Source: Colimorpha_A sp045543555 (GTDB lineage: Bacteria > Bacillota > Clostridia > Oscillospirales > CAG-272). From it: a stretch of DNA of 64,000 nucleotides. The translations under genes and the position numbers were made by a program. Location of the stretch: contig JAZQMQ010000009.1 of assembly GCA_045543555.1 (NCBI GenBank), forward strand, positions 62,001 to 126,000, read 5' to 3'. Below are positions 1 to 7,262 of this stretch, piece by piece (positions within the stretch are counted from its first letter, which is position 1; every line of letters begins with the position of its first letter). Below the pieces are notes generated by a model. That model was not told the DNA's origin. It saw only the letters and a list, made by a program, of their open reading frames with translations, and searched no databases.

Positions 1-989
1 CTTGTGAGCGCTCCCGTGAAGAGTGAATAGTTACCGACCTCATATTCTCCGTTGAGGACACCCTTGGCTATGAGAATGAACAGAAAGCAGTTTACTACCG
101 TGGAGACCAGCGAAATCAATATCTGCCAGAAGCCCTCGGTTATAAAAAGTCTCTTCAAGCCCTTAAAGTAACGCTTAAACACCTCCGTGTAGCGTCCTAT
201 AAAGGTGTCTGCCAGACCAAACATCTTTACTTCCTTCACCATATCCTTGTTGGTCATGAGTGAGGAATAGTAGCTCATCTGACGTCTGTCCTTTGAACGA
301 TGGCGCATATATATGAAGTTTTTTCTTCTGTAGATGAACGTTATTATCGCCGAAGGAATACTTATTGCGGCTATAAGGAAGGGAGCTGCGGGGCTTACTG
401 CCCAAAGAATGACGATAAACGAGATCATACTGATCATCGTGCTTATAACGGTAAAGTTTGCTCTCAAAATATGAATAGGTCTGTGGCCTGCCTCACGGGA
501 AGCGTTTTCGAGCTTCTCATAGAAATCGGGGCGATCGTAGTCGCTTAAGTCGATCTCCTTCGCCTTTTTCATTATTTTGACGTTTACGTGGTTTACGACA
601 AGCTCGCCAGCAATATTATTGAGTATTGAGCTTATCTGAGACATAAGTCTTGTTAAGAACAGGTACCCGAACTGCAAAAGAAGCAGCGAGGTTATTCCCC
701 CGATCATCTCTTCTCCCTTGCCGTAGGAGACCGAAAGCTCATTTATTATATCCTTGGATATTATGGCTCCGATAACCGGCATTGCACCGTCGAATATTGC
801 CATAAACATCATTACGAAAAGTATCCAGGGCCTTGTTTCCCACACCAGCTTGAATATATAGAAAAGTCGTGAAAAGAAATTGCCCACCGTTTTGATAAGG
901 TATGAGGGAACTTCCTTTATGCTCTTTGGCTTCGGAACACGATTTTTGTCATTTGCTGCCCAATTGGGCGGTCCCATCATTGGTCCCAT
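1..989 (-). CDS. ABC exporter, N-terminal transmembrane part (truncated by window edge)
   Basis: About 329 codons are present, starting at an ATG preceded by AGAGGTG; the reading frame stays open to the left edge. The protein starts with a Met/Gly/Pro-rich cytosolic stretch (MGPMMGPPNWAAN), then a membrane-spanning region with hydrophobic segments starting near residues 50, 105, 185 and 290. This is the ABC type-1 exporter fold (MsbA/BmrA-like half transporter); the nucleotide-binding domain would lie beyond the window, so Walker motifs cannot be checked. In Clostridia such proteins with a Pro/Met/Gly-rich N terminus often come in heterodimeric pairs under a MarR-type regulator (family knowledge). 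It has its own promoter and a palindrome over the start site. Substrate unknown. Confidence 0.8.
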   Translation of the reverse strand, partial: MGPMMGPPNWAANDKNRVPKPKSIKEVPSYLIKTVGNFFSRLFYIFKLVWETRPWILFVMMFMAIFDGAMPVIGAIISKDIINELSVSYGKGEEMIGGITSLLLLQFGYLFLTRLMSQISSILNNIAGELVVNHVNVKIMKKAKEIDLSDYDRPDFYEKLENASREAGHRPIHILRANFTVISTMISMISFIVILWAVSPAAPFLIAAISIPSAIITFIYRRKNFIYMRHRSKDRRQMSYYSSLMTNKDMVKEVKMFGLADTFIGRYTEVFKRYFKGLKRLFITEGFWQILISLVSTVVNCFLFILIAKGVLNGEYEVGNYSLFTGALT

Positions 990-1009
990 TGATTCACCTC
1001 TTTATAATT

Positions 1010-1023
1010 GTTAGAATACTAAC
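1010..1023. promoter_or_regulatory. Candidate operator palindrome GTTAG-N4-CTAAC
   Basis: GTTAGAATACTAAC has perfect 5-bp arms around AATA. It abuts the -10 box of the ABC exporter promoter and covers the predicted transcription start, an ideal place for a repressor. MarR-family operators often have this TTAG...CTAA form; the regulator is not in the window. Confidence 0.4.
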
Positions 1024-1052
1024 ATTATACCACGCATTTTTTCATAAATCAA
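1024..1052 (-). promoter_or_regulatory. Promoter of the ABC exporter gene
   Basis: On the minus strand TTGATT, 17-nt spacer, TATAAT; the start site should fall near 1017, about 28 nt before the ATG. Confidence 0.65.
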
Positions 1053-1074
1053 TAAAAAAATGATATTTATTCTT

Positions 1075-1101
1075 GAATTTTGCCGTAATGAACTGTATAA
1101 T
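1075..1101 (+). promoter_or_regulatory. Possible promoter of the ygjP-like gene
   Basis: TTGAAT and a perfect TATAAT (1096-1101) separated by only 15 nt. If used, transcription would start almost at the ATG at 1108, giving a leaderless message; no good Shine-Dalgarno sequence is present there. Confidence 0.35.
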
Positions 1102-1107
1102 GGAAGT

Positions 1108-1623
1108 ATGGATATAAATTTTGAATATAATGTGCTCCGAAGCACGCGGAGAACTCTCTGTATTGAGATATCAAGGAACAAAAAGGTTACTGTAAGGGCT
1201 CCGCTTAGCATCAGCGACGAAAAAATTGAGGCTTTTGTAAAAAGAAAATCCCGTTGGGTAAATAAACACTTAAGCAAAATTCAGCCGCCGATCGAAAAAA
1301 GCGCAGAGGAGATCGAGCTTTTGAGAAAAAAAGCCTCGGAGGAGATTCCCCCGAGGGTTGAATATTGGTCGAAAATTATGGGGCTTTATCCCCTTTCTGT
1401 AAAAATAACCGCCGCGCAAAAGCGCTACGGAAGCTGCAGCTCAAAAAAACGCCTCTGTTTTTCGCTCTATCTTGCCGAATATCCACCCGAGGCGATAGAT
1501 TACGTCGTCGTCCACGAGCTAGCGCACATAAAAATTATGAATCATTCAAGAGAATTTCACGACCTGGTCGGTAAGTATCTTCCCGATCAGGAGGAAAGAA
1601 AAAAGATCCTTAAGATAAAGTGA
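1108..1623 (+). CDS. YgjP-like zinc metallopeptidase (SprT/M48-like fold)
   Basis: 171 residues with the HELAH zinc motif followed by a third histidine in NHSREFH, the pattern of the YgjP/DUF45 family of small zinc-dependent hydrolases. The family also carries the conserved KRYGSCSS segment seen just before. Cellular substrate is not established; a role in protein turnover is usually assumed. An ATG at 1060 is also in frame, but it lies upstream of the TATAAT at 1096, so I place the start at 1108, where the conserved part begins. Convergent with the next gene, the two stop codons being directly adjacent. Confidence 0.75.
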   Translation: MDINFEYNVLRSTRRTLCIEISRNKKVTVRAPLSISDEKIEAFVKRKSRWVNKHLSKIQPPIEKSAEEIELLRKKASEEIPPRVEYWSKIMGLYPLSVKITAAQKRYGSCSSKKRLCFSLYLAEYPPEAIDYVVVHELAHIKIMNHSREFHDLVGKYLPDQEERKKILKIK

Positions 1624-1806
1624 TCAGTTCTGCTTTTGAACGCTCTTGTATTCATCGTAATATCGGTAGTAGGGGCAGTTCCCCGAACGGTCGGTTATGA
1701 AATCGACGCTCTCGTCTTCGTCAAGATCGGCTCGGCATACCTCCTCGCCGTAATATTCATCGTAATCGAAATACACACAGCTTTCGCAAATTGAGGTCTT
1801 TTCCAT
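1624..1806 (-). CDS. Small four-cysteine acidic protein (DUF6472-like)
   Basis: 60 residues, rich in Asp, Glu and Tyr, with four cysteines (CESC, one in VCRAD, one in NCPYY). This Cys-x2-C...C...NCPYYR layout and the terminal YKSVQKQ resemble the small clostridial family annotated DUF6472, from memory. The cysteines suggest a zinc or iron-sulfur knuckle, but no function is known. Stop codon touches that of the convergent ygjP-like gene. A spurious ORF is unlikely because the composition and cysteine spacing are typical of the family. Confidence 0.6.
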   Translation of the reverse strand: MEKTSICESCVYFDYDEYYGEEVCRADLDEDESVDFITDRSGNCPYYRYYDEYKSVQKQN

Positions 1807-1816
1807 TTTGTTTTTT

Positions 1817-1866
1817 CTTGGAAAACTTTTTAAAAAAGTTTTCCAAACCTTTCAAAAACTTTTATA
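1817..1866 (+). repeat. Dispersed hairpin-plus-tail repeat, copy A
   Basis: A hairpin (GGAAAACTTTTT / AAAAAAGTTTTCC) followed by a conserved tail CCTTTCAAAAACTTTTATA. Related copies lie at 2006-2055 (opposite orientation) and 60666-60712. The hairpin sequence varies but pairing is kept. It could act as a terminator for the small gene on the minus strand. Confidence 0.65.
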
Positions 1867-1867
1867 G

Positions 1868-1886
1868 GCGGCAATTTCATTGCCGC
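1868..1886. repeat. Short palindrome
   Basis: GCGGCAATTTCATTGCCGC forms an 8-bp stem with a 3-nt loop, directly after repeat copy A. No U run follows. From here to 2005 I see no gene or clear promoter. Confidence 0.5.
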
Positions 1887-2005
1887 ATGGGAAGGGCTTG
1901 AAGTGATATATTACCCCTATTATAGCAAAACTAAAGAAAAAAATCAATATTATTTATACCGCAGCTGAAATCTTTTAATTTCCCTGCGAAAACGGAGCTT
2001 TCGCT

Positions 2006-2055
2006 TATCAAAAGTTTTTGTGGTTCCAAGAACCTTTTTTCAAAAAGGTTCTTGG
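2006..2055 (-). repeat. Dispersed hairpin-plus-tail repeat, copy B
   Basis: Minus-strand reading gives CCAAGAACCTTTTT / AAAAAAGGTTCTTGG hairpin followed by CAAAAACTTTTGATA, the same organisation as copy A in inverted orientation. It ends about 30 nt before the start of the GH78 gene, so it would sit in that gene's 5' leader. Confidence 0.6.
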
Positions 2056-2087
2056 TCGCCGAAGGCAAATAAAAAAGGAGAATAAAC

Positions 2088-4118
2088 ATGACAAACAATT
2101 CAAAATGGATCTGGTACAGAGAAAACGCGCAAGCGGATGAATATGCCGATTTTAAGGGCGGGTTCACCTATGAAGGCGGCGAGGTCTTCCTTGAAATAAG
2201 TGCAGACAGTAATTACAGCGCTTATATAAACGGAACTCTCGCGGCGTTCGGACAGTACCCCGACTATCCGTACAAAAAGTATTACGACAGGGTTAACGTA
2301 ACCGAATACGTGAAAGATGGCGAAAACGAGCTTCTTATTACCGCTTGGCATTTCGGCATGGAGTTTTCAACGCATTGTGCGAGGGCTGCGGCGGTAAGAT
2401 TTGAGATCGTTTCGGGCGAAAACACCCTTCTTGTTTCCGATGAAAATATTTCGGCAAGGGCAAACCCGAATTACGTTCCGCATATGTGTCTAAACGTTAC
2501 CACTCAGCTGGGTCTTACATATTATTACGATGCGACCAAGACCGAGACCCCCTACGGAAAGGCAGTCGTTACAAGTGGAAACGACGAGCTTTTCATCCGT
2601 CCGATAAAGAAGCTCGATCTTCTTGATCGAATGGAGGCCGAGATCGTAATGAGCGGTAAATATTATCTCGGAGAAAACGGTATCGATGGCAGACGCCCTG
2701 CAGACTTTATGCAGCACGCGGCGCTCACCTGTGATTTTGACGGCGGAAACAGAAGAAATAAAAACGATGCTTCGGGCGGCTTTGACGGAGTATATCTCAT
2801 AACCGATATGGGCGAGGAAACAACGGGATTCCTTGATTTCGACATCGAGGTCGATGAGGATTGCGAGCTTTACTTTGCCTGGGGCGAGCATCTGACCGAC
2901 GGTAGATGCCGTACCACGATAAGAAACTTCACCACCCGTTACAGAGCAAAGGCGGGCAGAAACGTATATATGAACCCGTTCCTGCGCTTTGGCTGCAGAT
3001 ACGTTGAGGTGTTCGTTCACGGATGCGGTGCAAAGCTCAATTATATGGGAATCCGTCCTACTCCTTATCCTCAGAACGAGGTACCGTTCAGCACGGGCAG
3101 CGTTCTCCGTGATAAGATTTATAAGGTCTGCATAAATACCCTCCGCCACAGTATGCACGAGCATTACGAGGACTGTCCTTGGCGTGAGCAGGCTCTTTAT
3201 GCGCTGGATAGCCGTAATGAAATGCTTTGCGGATACTATGCCTTCGACGATAAATCCTTCCCTCGCTCCTCTCTCGATACGATGTCGATAGGTCTGCGCC
3301 CCGACGGTCTGCTTAATCTGTGCCATCCCTCCGTCATAAATATCACGATCCCATCGTTCTCGGTTGCGCTGTTCCTTTCCATGAGAGAATATATGGATCA
3401 TACGGGCGATGTCGAGTTTATAAAGGAAAAATATCCGATGCTGAAGACTCTGATCTCGGTATTCCTCGACAGAATGGACGAAAACGGTCTGGTTCATAAT
3501 TTCTTCGGTGAAAACAAGGGCTATTGGAATTTCTACGAGTGGTCCGAAGGCCTTTCCGGCGATATGCGTGATATGAAGGACCGCATTGACGCACCTCTTA
3601 ACGCGTTCCTTTCAATGGCGCTTCAGAATCTGTCTGCGATGGCAGAAAAGCTGGGAGAAAAGGAGGACGCGGAGCACTATGCAAAGACAAGCAGTACTCT
3701 GAATGAAAAAATATTCTGTTACTTCTACGACGCAGAGAAGAAGCTGTTTGTAACACGCCACGAGGGTGAGCACCGCTATCACGTTCTCACAAACGCTATG
3801 TGTATGCTCTGCGGTGCTGCGGATAACGTTGACAGAAGCAGAATGGTAAGCGTACTTCTTTCAAACGGTGACAGCGAGGTCGTGCCTACTACTTTGAGTA
3901 TGAACAGCTACCGATTCGACGCGCTTCTTAATGAGGATATTTCCTATGGGGAGAACATTCTTCGTGAGATCGATGAAGTATACCTCAGTATGCTTTGTAA
4001 GGGCGCAACAACGTTCTTTGAGACCATTGACGGAGAAAAGGCGTTTGCGGGAGCAGGAAGCCTCTGCCACGGTTGGTCGGCACTTCCGGTTTATTACTAT
4101 CATTTGCTTCTTAAATAA
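2088..4118 (+). CDS. Family GH78-like alpha-L-rhamnosidase
   Basis: 676 residues, starting after AAGGAG. Residues 1-330 are beta-rich accessory domains; 340-670 form the (alpha/alpha)6 barrel. The segment EDCPWREQALYALDS places D362, E367 and D374 with the same spacing as the substrate-binding acids D567/E572/D579 reported for Bacillus GL1 RhaB; GATTFFE (E645) matches the C-terminal catalytic-base region, followed by the SLCHGWSA motif. It should remove terminal L-rhamnose from plant glycosides or pectic oligosaccharides. No signal peptide, so intracellular. Followed by its own terminator, and close to a GH127 gene. The exact glycoside preference cannot be read from sequence. Confidence 0.8.
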   Translation: MTNNSKWIWYRENAQADEYADFKGGFTYEGGEVFLEISADSNYSAYINGTLAAFGQYPDYPYKKYYDRVNVTEYVKDGENELLITAWHFGMEFSTHCARAAAVRFEIVSGENTLLVSDENISARANPNYVPHMCLNVTTQLGLTYYYDATKTETPYGKAVVTSGNDELFIRPIKKLDLLDRMEAEIVMSGKYYLGENGIDGRRPADFMQHAALTCDFDGGNRRNKNDASGGFDGVYLITDMGEETTGFLDFDIEVDEDCELYFAWGEHLTDGRCRTTIRNFTTRYRAKAGRNVYMNPFLRFGCRYVEVFVHGCGAKLNYMGIRPTPYPQNEVPFSTGSVLRDKIYKVCINTLRHSMHEHYEDCPWREQALYALDSRNEMLCGYYAFDDKSFPRSSLDTMSIGLRPDGLLNLCHPSVINITIPSFSVALFLSMREYMDHTGDVEFIKEKYPMLKTLISVFLDRMDENGLVHNFFGENKGYWNFYEWSEGLSGDMRDMKDRIDAPLNAFLSMALQNLSAMAEKLGEKEDAEHYAKTSSTLNEKIFCYFYDAEKKLFVTRHEGEHRYHVLTNAMCMLCGAADNVDRSRMVSVLLSNGDSEVVPTTLSMNSYRFDALLNEDISYGENILREIDEVYLSMLCKGATTFFETIDGEKAFAGAGSLCHGWSALPVYYYHLLLK

Positions 4119-4126
4119 GAGCATTT

Positions 4127-4166
4127 CTCGGGGGAGCCTGTGCAAAACAAGCCCCCTGAGTTTTTT
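4127..4166 (+). terminator. Terminator of the GH78 gene
   Basis: CTCGGGGGAGC and GCCCCCTGAG arms followed by TTTTTT, 9 nt after the stop codon. Confidence 0.75.
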
Positions 4167-4260
4167 GATCCCGACAGGCATATTGCCCGTACGTGTATTT
4201 GTTGCAAATTATACAATATCATAGATGTCCTCATACTTAAAGTTTTTTCAAAATTTCCTA

Positions 4261-4289
4261 TTGCAAAATGTCAAAAAAAGTCTTATAAT
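4261..4289 (+). promoter_or_regulatory. Promoter of guaA
   Basis: TTGCAA, 17 nt, TATAAT. The leader is only about 28 nt, so there is no room for a guanine riboswitch. Confidence 0.7.
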
Positions 4290-4323
4290 TATATCATAAA
4301 AGTTTGTAATTTCGGAGGATCAC

Positions 4324-5325
4324 ATGGAGATCGCAATTCGTCCCGAATCAATGGAAAGAATAACAACAAAAGCACTTGCAGATGCCTTTATTGAAGAACA
4401 GATAAAGGAGATTCGCGAGCAGGTTGGCGACAAGAAGGTTCTGCTTGCGCTTTCGGGCGGTGTAGACAGCTCGGTAGTTGCCGCACTTCTTATCAAGGCA
4501 ATAGGAAAACAGCTTTACTGCGTACACGTTAATCACGGACTTATGAGAAAGGGCGAAAGCGAGCAGGTCGTTGAGATCTTCGGTAAGTCTCTTGATGCAA
4601 ACCTTATATACGTTGACGCGACCGACCGCTTCCTCGATCTTCTTGCGGGTGTAAGCGAGCCCGAAAAGAAGAGAAAGATCATCGGTAAGGAGTTTATCGA
4701 GGTCTTTGCCGACGAGGCAAGAAAGCTCGAGGGTGTTGAATTTTTGGCACAGGGTACGATCTACCCCGATATTCTCGAATCCATAAAGGCAGCAGAGGGC
4801 AAGAAGGCAGTCAAGTCACATCATAATGTCGGCGGACTTCCCGAGGACCTTAAGTTTGAGCTCGTCGAGCCCGTAAAGCTTCTCTTTAAGGATGAGGTAA
4901 GAGTCGTAGGCGAAGCGCTCGGACTTCCTCACGCAATGGTATACCGTCAGCCATTCCCCGGCCCCGGTCTGGGAGTAAGATGCCTCGGTGCCATCACCCG
5001 TGACCGCCTTAACGCGCTGCGCGAGGCAGACGCCATCCTTCGCGATGAATTTGACAAGAATGGCTTAGCCGAGAAGGTATGGCAGTACTTTATCGCAATT
5101 CCCGATATCAAGAGCGTCGGAGTTAAGGACGAAAGCCGCTACGAGGGCTGGCCCGCAATCATCCGCGCCGTAAATACAAAGGACGCAATGACCGCAACAA
5201 TCGAGGAGATCCCCTACGTAGTTCTCCATAAGATAGTAGCACGTATCACAAACGAGGTCGAGGGAATCAACAGAGTTGTCTATGACCTTACACCTAAACC
5301 TACGGGAACGATCGAGTGGGAATAA
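4324..5325 (+). CDS. guaA: GMP synthetase, ATP-pyrophosphatase subunit without glutaminase domain
   Basis: 333 residues, start after CGGAGG. It has the PP-loop LALSGGVDSS (adenylation of XMP), the conserved KSHHNVGGLPED and RQPFPGPGLG segments and the C-terminal GMP synthetase dimerisation domain ending in TIEWE. Canonical bacterial GuaA is about 510 residues with an N-terminal class I glutamine amidotransferase; here that domain is completely absent, and the upstream 200 nt are an intergenic region, not a broken gene. Two-subunit GMP synthetases (separate GuaAa and GuaAb) are known from archaea. The partner amidotransferase must be elsewhere, or free ammonia is used. Converts XMP to GMP in purine synthesis. 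Confidence 0.9.
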   Translation: MEIAIRPESMERITTKALADAFIEEQIKEIREQVGDKKVLLALSGGVDSSVVAALLIKAIGKQLYCVHVNHGLMRKGESEQVVEIFGKSLDANLIYVDATDRFLDLLAGVSEPEKKRKIIGKEFIEVFADEARKLEGVEFLAQGTIYPDILESIKAAEGKKAVKSHHNVGGLPEDLKFELVEPVKLLFKDEVRVVGEALGLPHAMVYRQPFPGPGLGVRCLGAITRDRLNALREADAILRDEFDKNGLAEKVWQYFIAIPDIKSVGVKDESRYEGWPAIIRAVNTKDAMTATIEEIPYVVLHKIVARITNEVEGINRVVYDLTPKPTGTIEWE

Positions 5326-5423
5326 TTGAATAAGGTTTTTAAGTGGTTTGGAAGCCTTATTCCAAGCCGCTTTTCGTAAATTTGATAATTTGTATGACAA
5401 CACTTTTGACAACAGTTTGGCTG

Positions 5424-5452
5424 TTGAACGGATGGAATGGGCAAAATATAAT
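5424..5452 (+). promoter_or_regulatory. Promoter of the GH127 gene
   Basis: TTGAAC, 17 nt, TATAAT, with a start site near 5459. It lies downstream of an alternative in-frame ATG at 5348, which therefore cannot be the real start. Confidence 0.65.
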
Positions 5453-5494
5453 CCATTCTATGATACAATGAAACCGTTTGAAAGGAATATCCCT

Positions 5495-6781
5495 ATGATT
5501 AAACAACTCGATATAACCGAACTTAATGAAAGAATATCACTTAACTTTAGCCGTCTTGCCAACAGCGACTATTATCAGATAGGCAGAGTATTCTCGCCCG
5601 CCGATTACGATTGGTACGGAGATAAAGAGGGGCGCGCTTTGCTGGCATTTGTCTGTCATTACAGAATAAGCGGCAATGTTATTCCCTGTATGGAGGAAAT
5701 GATGCGGGAACTGCCCCAAAGACTCAATTCAGAGGGCTATTTCGGTCCCGTGTTCGACGGCAAAACAATACACGAGCAGCAGCTGTCGGGGCATTCATGG
5801 TTGCTTCGCGGTCTTTGTGAGCATTATGAAGCTTTTGGGGACAGTTACTCCCTTGAGCTGATACGCAATATAACCAAAAATCTATATTTGCCAATTATAG
5901 ATCGCATTTCGGGATATCCGATACACCGAGCAGATAAAAACAACGGCGGAGTCAGCGGAAACAGTATTTCCGATACTGACGGTTGGATACTTTCAAGCGA
6001 CACGGGCTGTGCCTTTATGAGTGTTGACGGTCTTGCTCACGTCTTCCGTGTTACAAGGGACGAAAGGGTAAAGGAGCTTCTTGACGAGATGATATCGGTC
6101 TATCTGGCAATCGACAAAGTAGCTCTCAGGGCTCAAACGCATTGCACTCTTACTGCAGCGCGCGGTATGATGATGGCCTACGGCGAAACTAAGGACACAA
6201 AGTATCTTGATGGAGCTGAGAGTATTCTTGATCTCTATGTAAACGGTGGAGGCATGACCGAAACCTATCAGAATCTCAACTGGTGGAACAGGCCAGACAC
6301 GTGGACAGAACCCTGCGCCATTGTGGATTCTCTTATGCTTGCTCTTGAGCTTTATAAGACTACAAGCAAGCCTTGCTATCGCACTGTTGCGGCAAGGATA
6401 TATCACAACGGATTTTCCACGGCGCAACGCTCAAACGGAGGGGCGGGAACGGATAAACCGGTCGTCAGAGGATTGCTTGATACTCTTTACGTAGCGGGGC
6501 TTTATGAGGCACACTTCTGCTGCACGATGCGTTTCGCCGAGGGCTTGCGATATATAAAAGATAACGCGAAGCTACTCTATGCTGCACTTGATGGAGCCGT
6601 TAGCAAAAAGAATGGCGTTTACTCCGACGGAGATATAATTTACGCGGAGGTCAGCCCCAAGCTTGAAGCTTATGCTGAACATTTCGTCGAGGTCGACGGA
6701 CACAGACTTTGCCCTATAGTTAAATATTATAAGGTTCCCGAGGATATTGCAAAGTCGGGAAAGCAGAGGATAATTTTTTGA
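5495..6781 (+). CDS. Family GH127-like beta-L-arabinofuranosidase
   Basis: 428 residues from the ATG at 5495 (AAAGGA at 5481). An (alpha/alpha)6-barrel protein: E256, E272-x-C274 and the double cysteine C342-C343 (CCTMR) reproduce the order and approximate spacing of the acid/base E322, the zinc ligands E338/C340/C417/C418 and the cysteine nucleophile described for HypBA1 of Bifidobacterium. The enzyme should release L-arabinofuranose (or a related sugar, as the DUF1680 superfamily is diverse) from plant glycans or extensin. No signal peptide. With the GH78 enzyme upstream it suggests intracellular processing of pectin- or arabinogalactan-derived oligosaccharides. Confidence 0.75.
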   Translation: MIKQLDITELNERISLNFSRLANSDYYQIGRVFSPADYDWYGDKEGRALLAFVCHYRISGNVIPCMEEMMRELPQRLNSEGYFGPVFDGKTIHEQQLSGHSWLLRGLCEHYEAFGDSYSLELIRNITKNLYLPIIDRISGYPIHRADKNNGGVSGNSISDTDGWILSSDTGCAFMSVDGLAHVFRVTRDERVKELLDEMISVYLAIDKVALRAQTHCTLTAARGMMMAYGETKDTKYLDGAESILDLYVNGGGMTETYQNLNWWNRPDTWTEPCAIVDSLMLALELYKTTSKPCYRTVAARIYHNGFSTAQRSNGGAGTDKPVVRGLLDTLYVAGLYEAHFCCTMRFAEGLRYIKDNAKLLYAALDGAVSKKNGVYSDGDIIYAEVSPKLEAYAEHFVEVDGHRLCPIVKYYKVPEDIAKSGKQRIIF

Positions 6782-6888
6782 CCCTCGTTTGCCACGGCAA
6801 ACAACAACAGGTGCCCTCTGATTTGTCGGTGCGCAATCGGAGAACTCCGTTACATGGGAATAAAGCGAGTAAATTTTTCGCAAACCTC

Positions 6889-6916
6889 TTGTTTTTATTC
6901 AGCTTTACGATATAAT
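6889..6916 (+). promoter_or_regulatory. Promoter of the small HTH gene
   Basis: TTGTTT, 16 nt, TATAAT, giving a start near 6923, about 20 nt before the ATG at 6945. The stretch 6782-6888 holds only a short palindrome (GTTTGCC-AC-GGCAAAC, 6787-6802). Confidence 0.5.
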
Positions 6917-6944
6917 AAATTATCAGAAACAGTGTGCTTTTCAG

Positions 6945-7148
6945 ATGTGTGATGAGCGCAAGATGGCAGTTAACGAGCTTGCAAATATTTCGGGCGTTTC
7001 TCCATCAACGGTTTACAGTATTTTAAACGAAAAAAGTCAAAATCTGGGTGCTGTTACGATAAAAAAGCTCTGTGACGGTCTGAATATTACGTTAGGTGAG
7101 TTTTTCGACACTCCCGAGTTCGATGCTTTGGATCAAGAAATAGAATAA
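6945..7148 (+). CDS. Small XRE-family helix-turn-helix protein
   Basis: 67 residues with a Cro/C1-type HTH: MAVNELANISGVSPSTVYS is the two recognition helices and IKKLCDGLNITLGEFFDTP the terminal helices. Related clostridial proteins usually have 6-8 extra residues before CDERK, so either the N terminus is slightly shortened or translation starts at a noncanonical codon; no ATG, GTG or TTG lies in frame upstream in this reading frame and no Shine-Dalgarno sequence precedes the ATG. Own promoter and perfect terminator, so a monocistronic regulator; target unknown. Confidence 0.6.
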   Translation: MCDERKMAVNELANISGVSPSTVYSILNEKSQNLGAVTIKKLCDGLNITLGEFFDTPEFDALDQEIE

Positions 7149-7152
7149 TTGT

Positions 7153-7187
7153 ATTCCTCGGCAAAATTCTGCCGAGGAATTTTTATT
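7153..7187 (+). terminator. Terminator of the HTH gene
   Basis: Perfect 11-bp stem ATTCCTCGGCA / TGCCGAGGAAT followed by TTTTATT. Confidence 0.85.
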
Positions 7188-7203
7188 ACTTATATCAAAC
7201 CCA

Positions 7204-7232
7204 TTGAAAAATATTATCAACTGATATATAAT
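7204..7232 (+). promoter_or_regulatory. Promoter of the M42 peptidase gene
   Basis: TTGAAA, 17 nt, TATAAT; start near 7239, SD GAGGG at about 7253. Confidence 0.7.
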
Positions 7233-7262
7233 GATATCAACAAAACAAAGTGAGGGATAAAT

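Noticed and set aside
2490..3497. 335-codon open frame on the minus strand
   Set aside because: Lies antisense inside the GH78 gene, has no SD or promoter, and encodes a composition unlike the other proteins; a shadow of the real frame.
4119..4323. Guanine/purine riboswitch upstream of guaA
   Set aside because: The leader after the promoter is about 28 nt and has no purine-riboswitch core.
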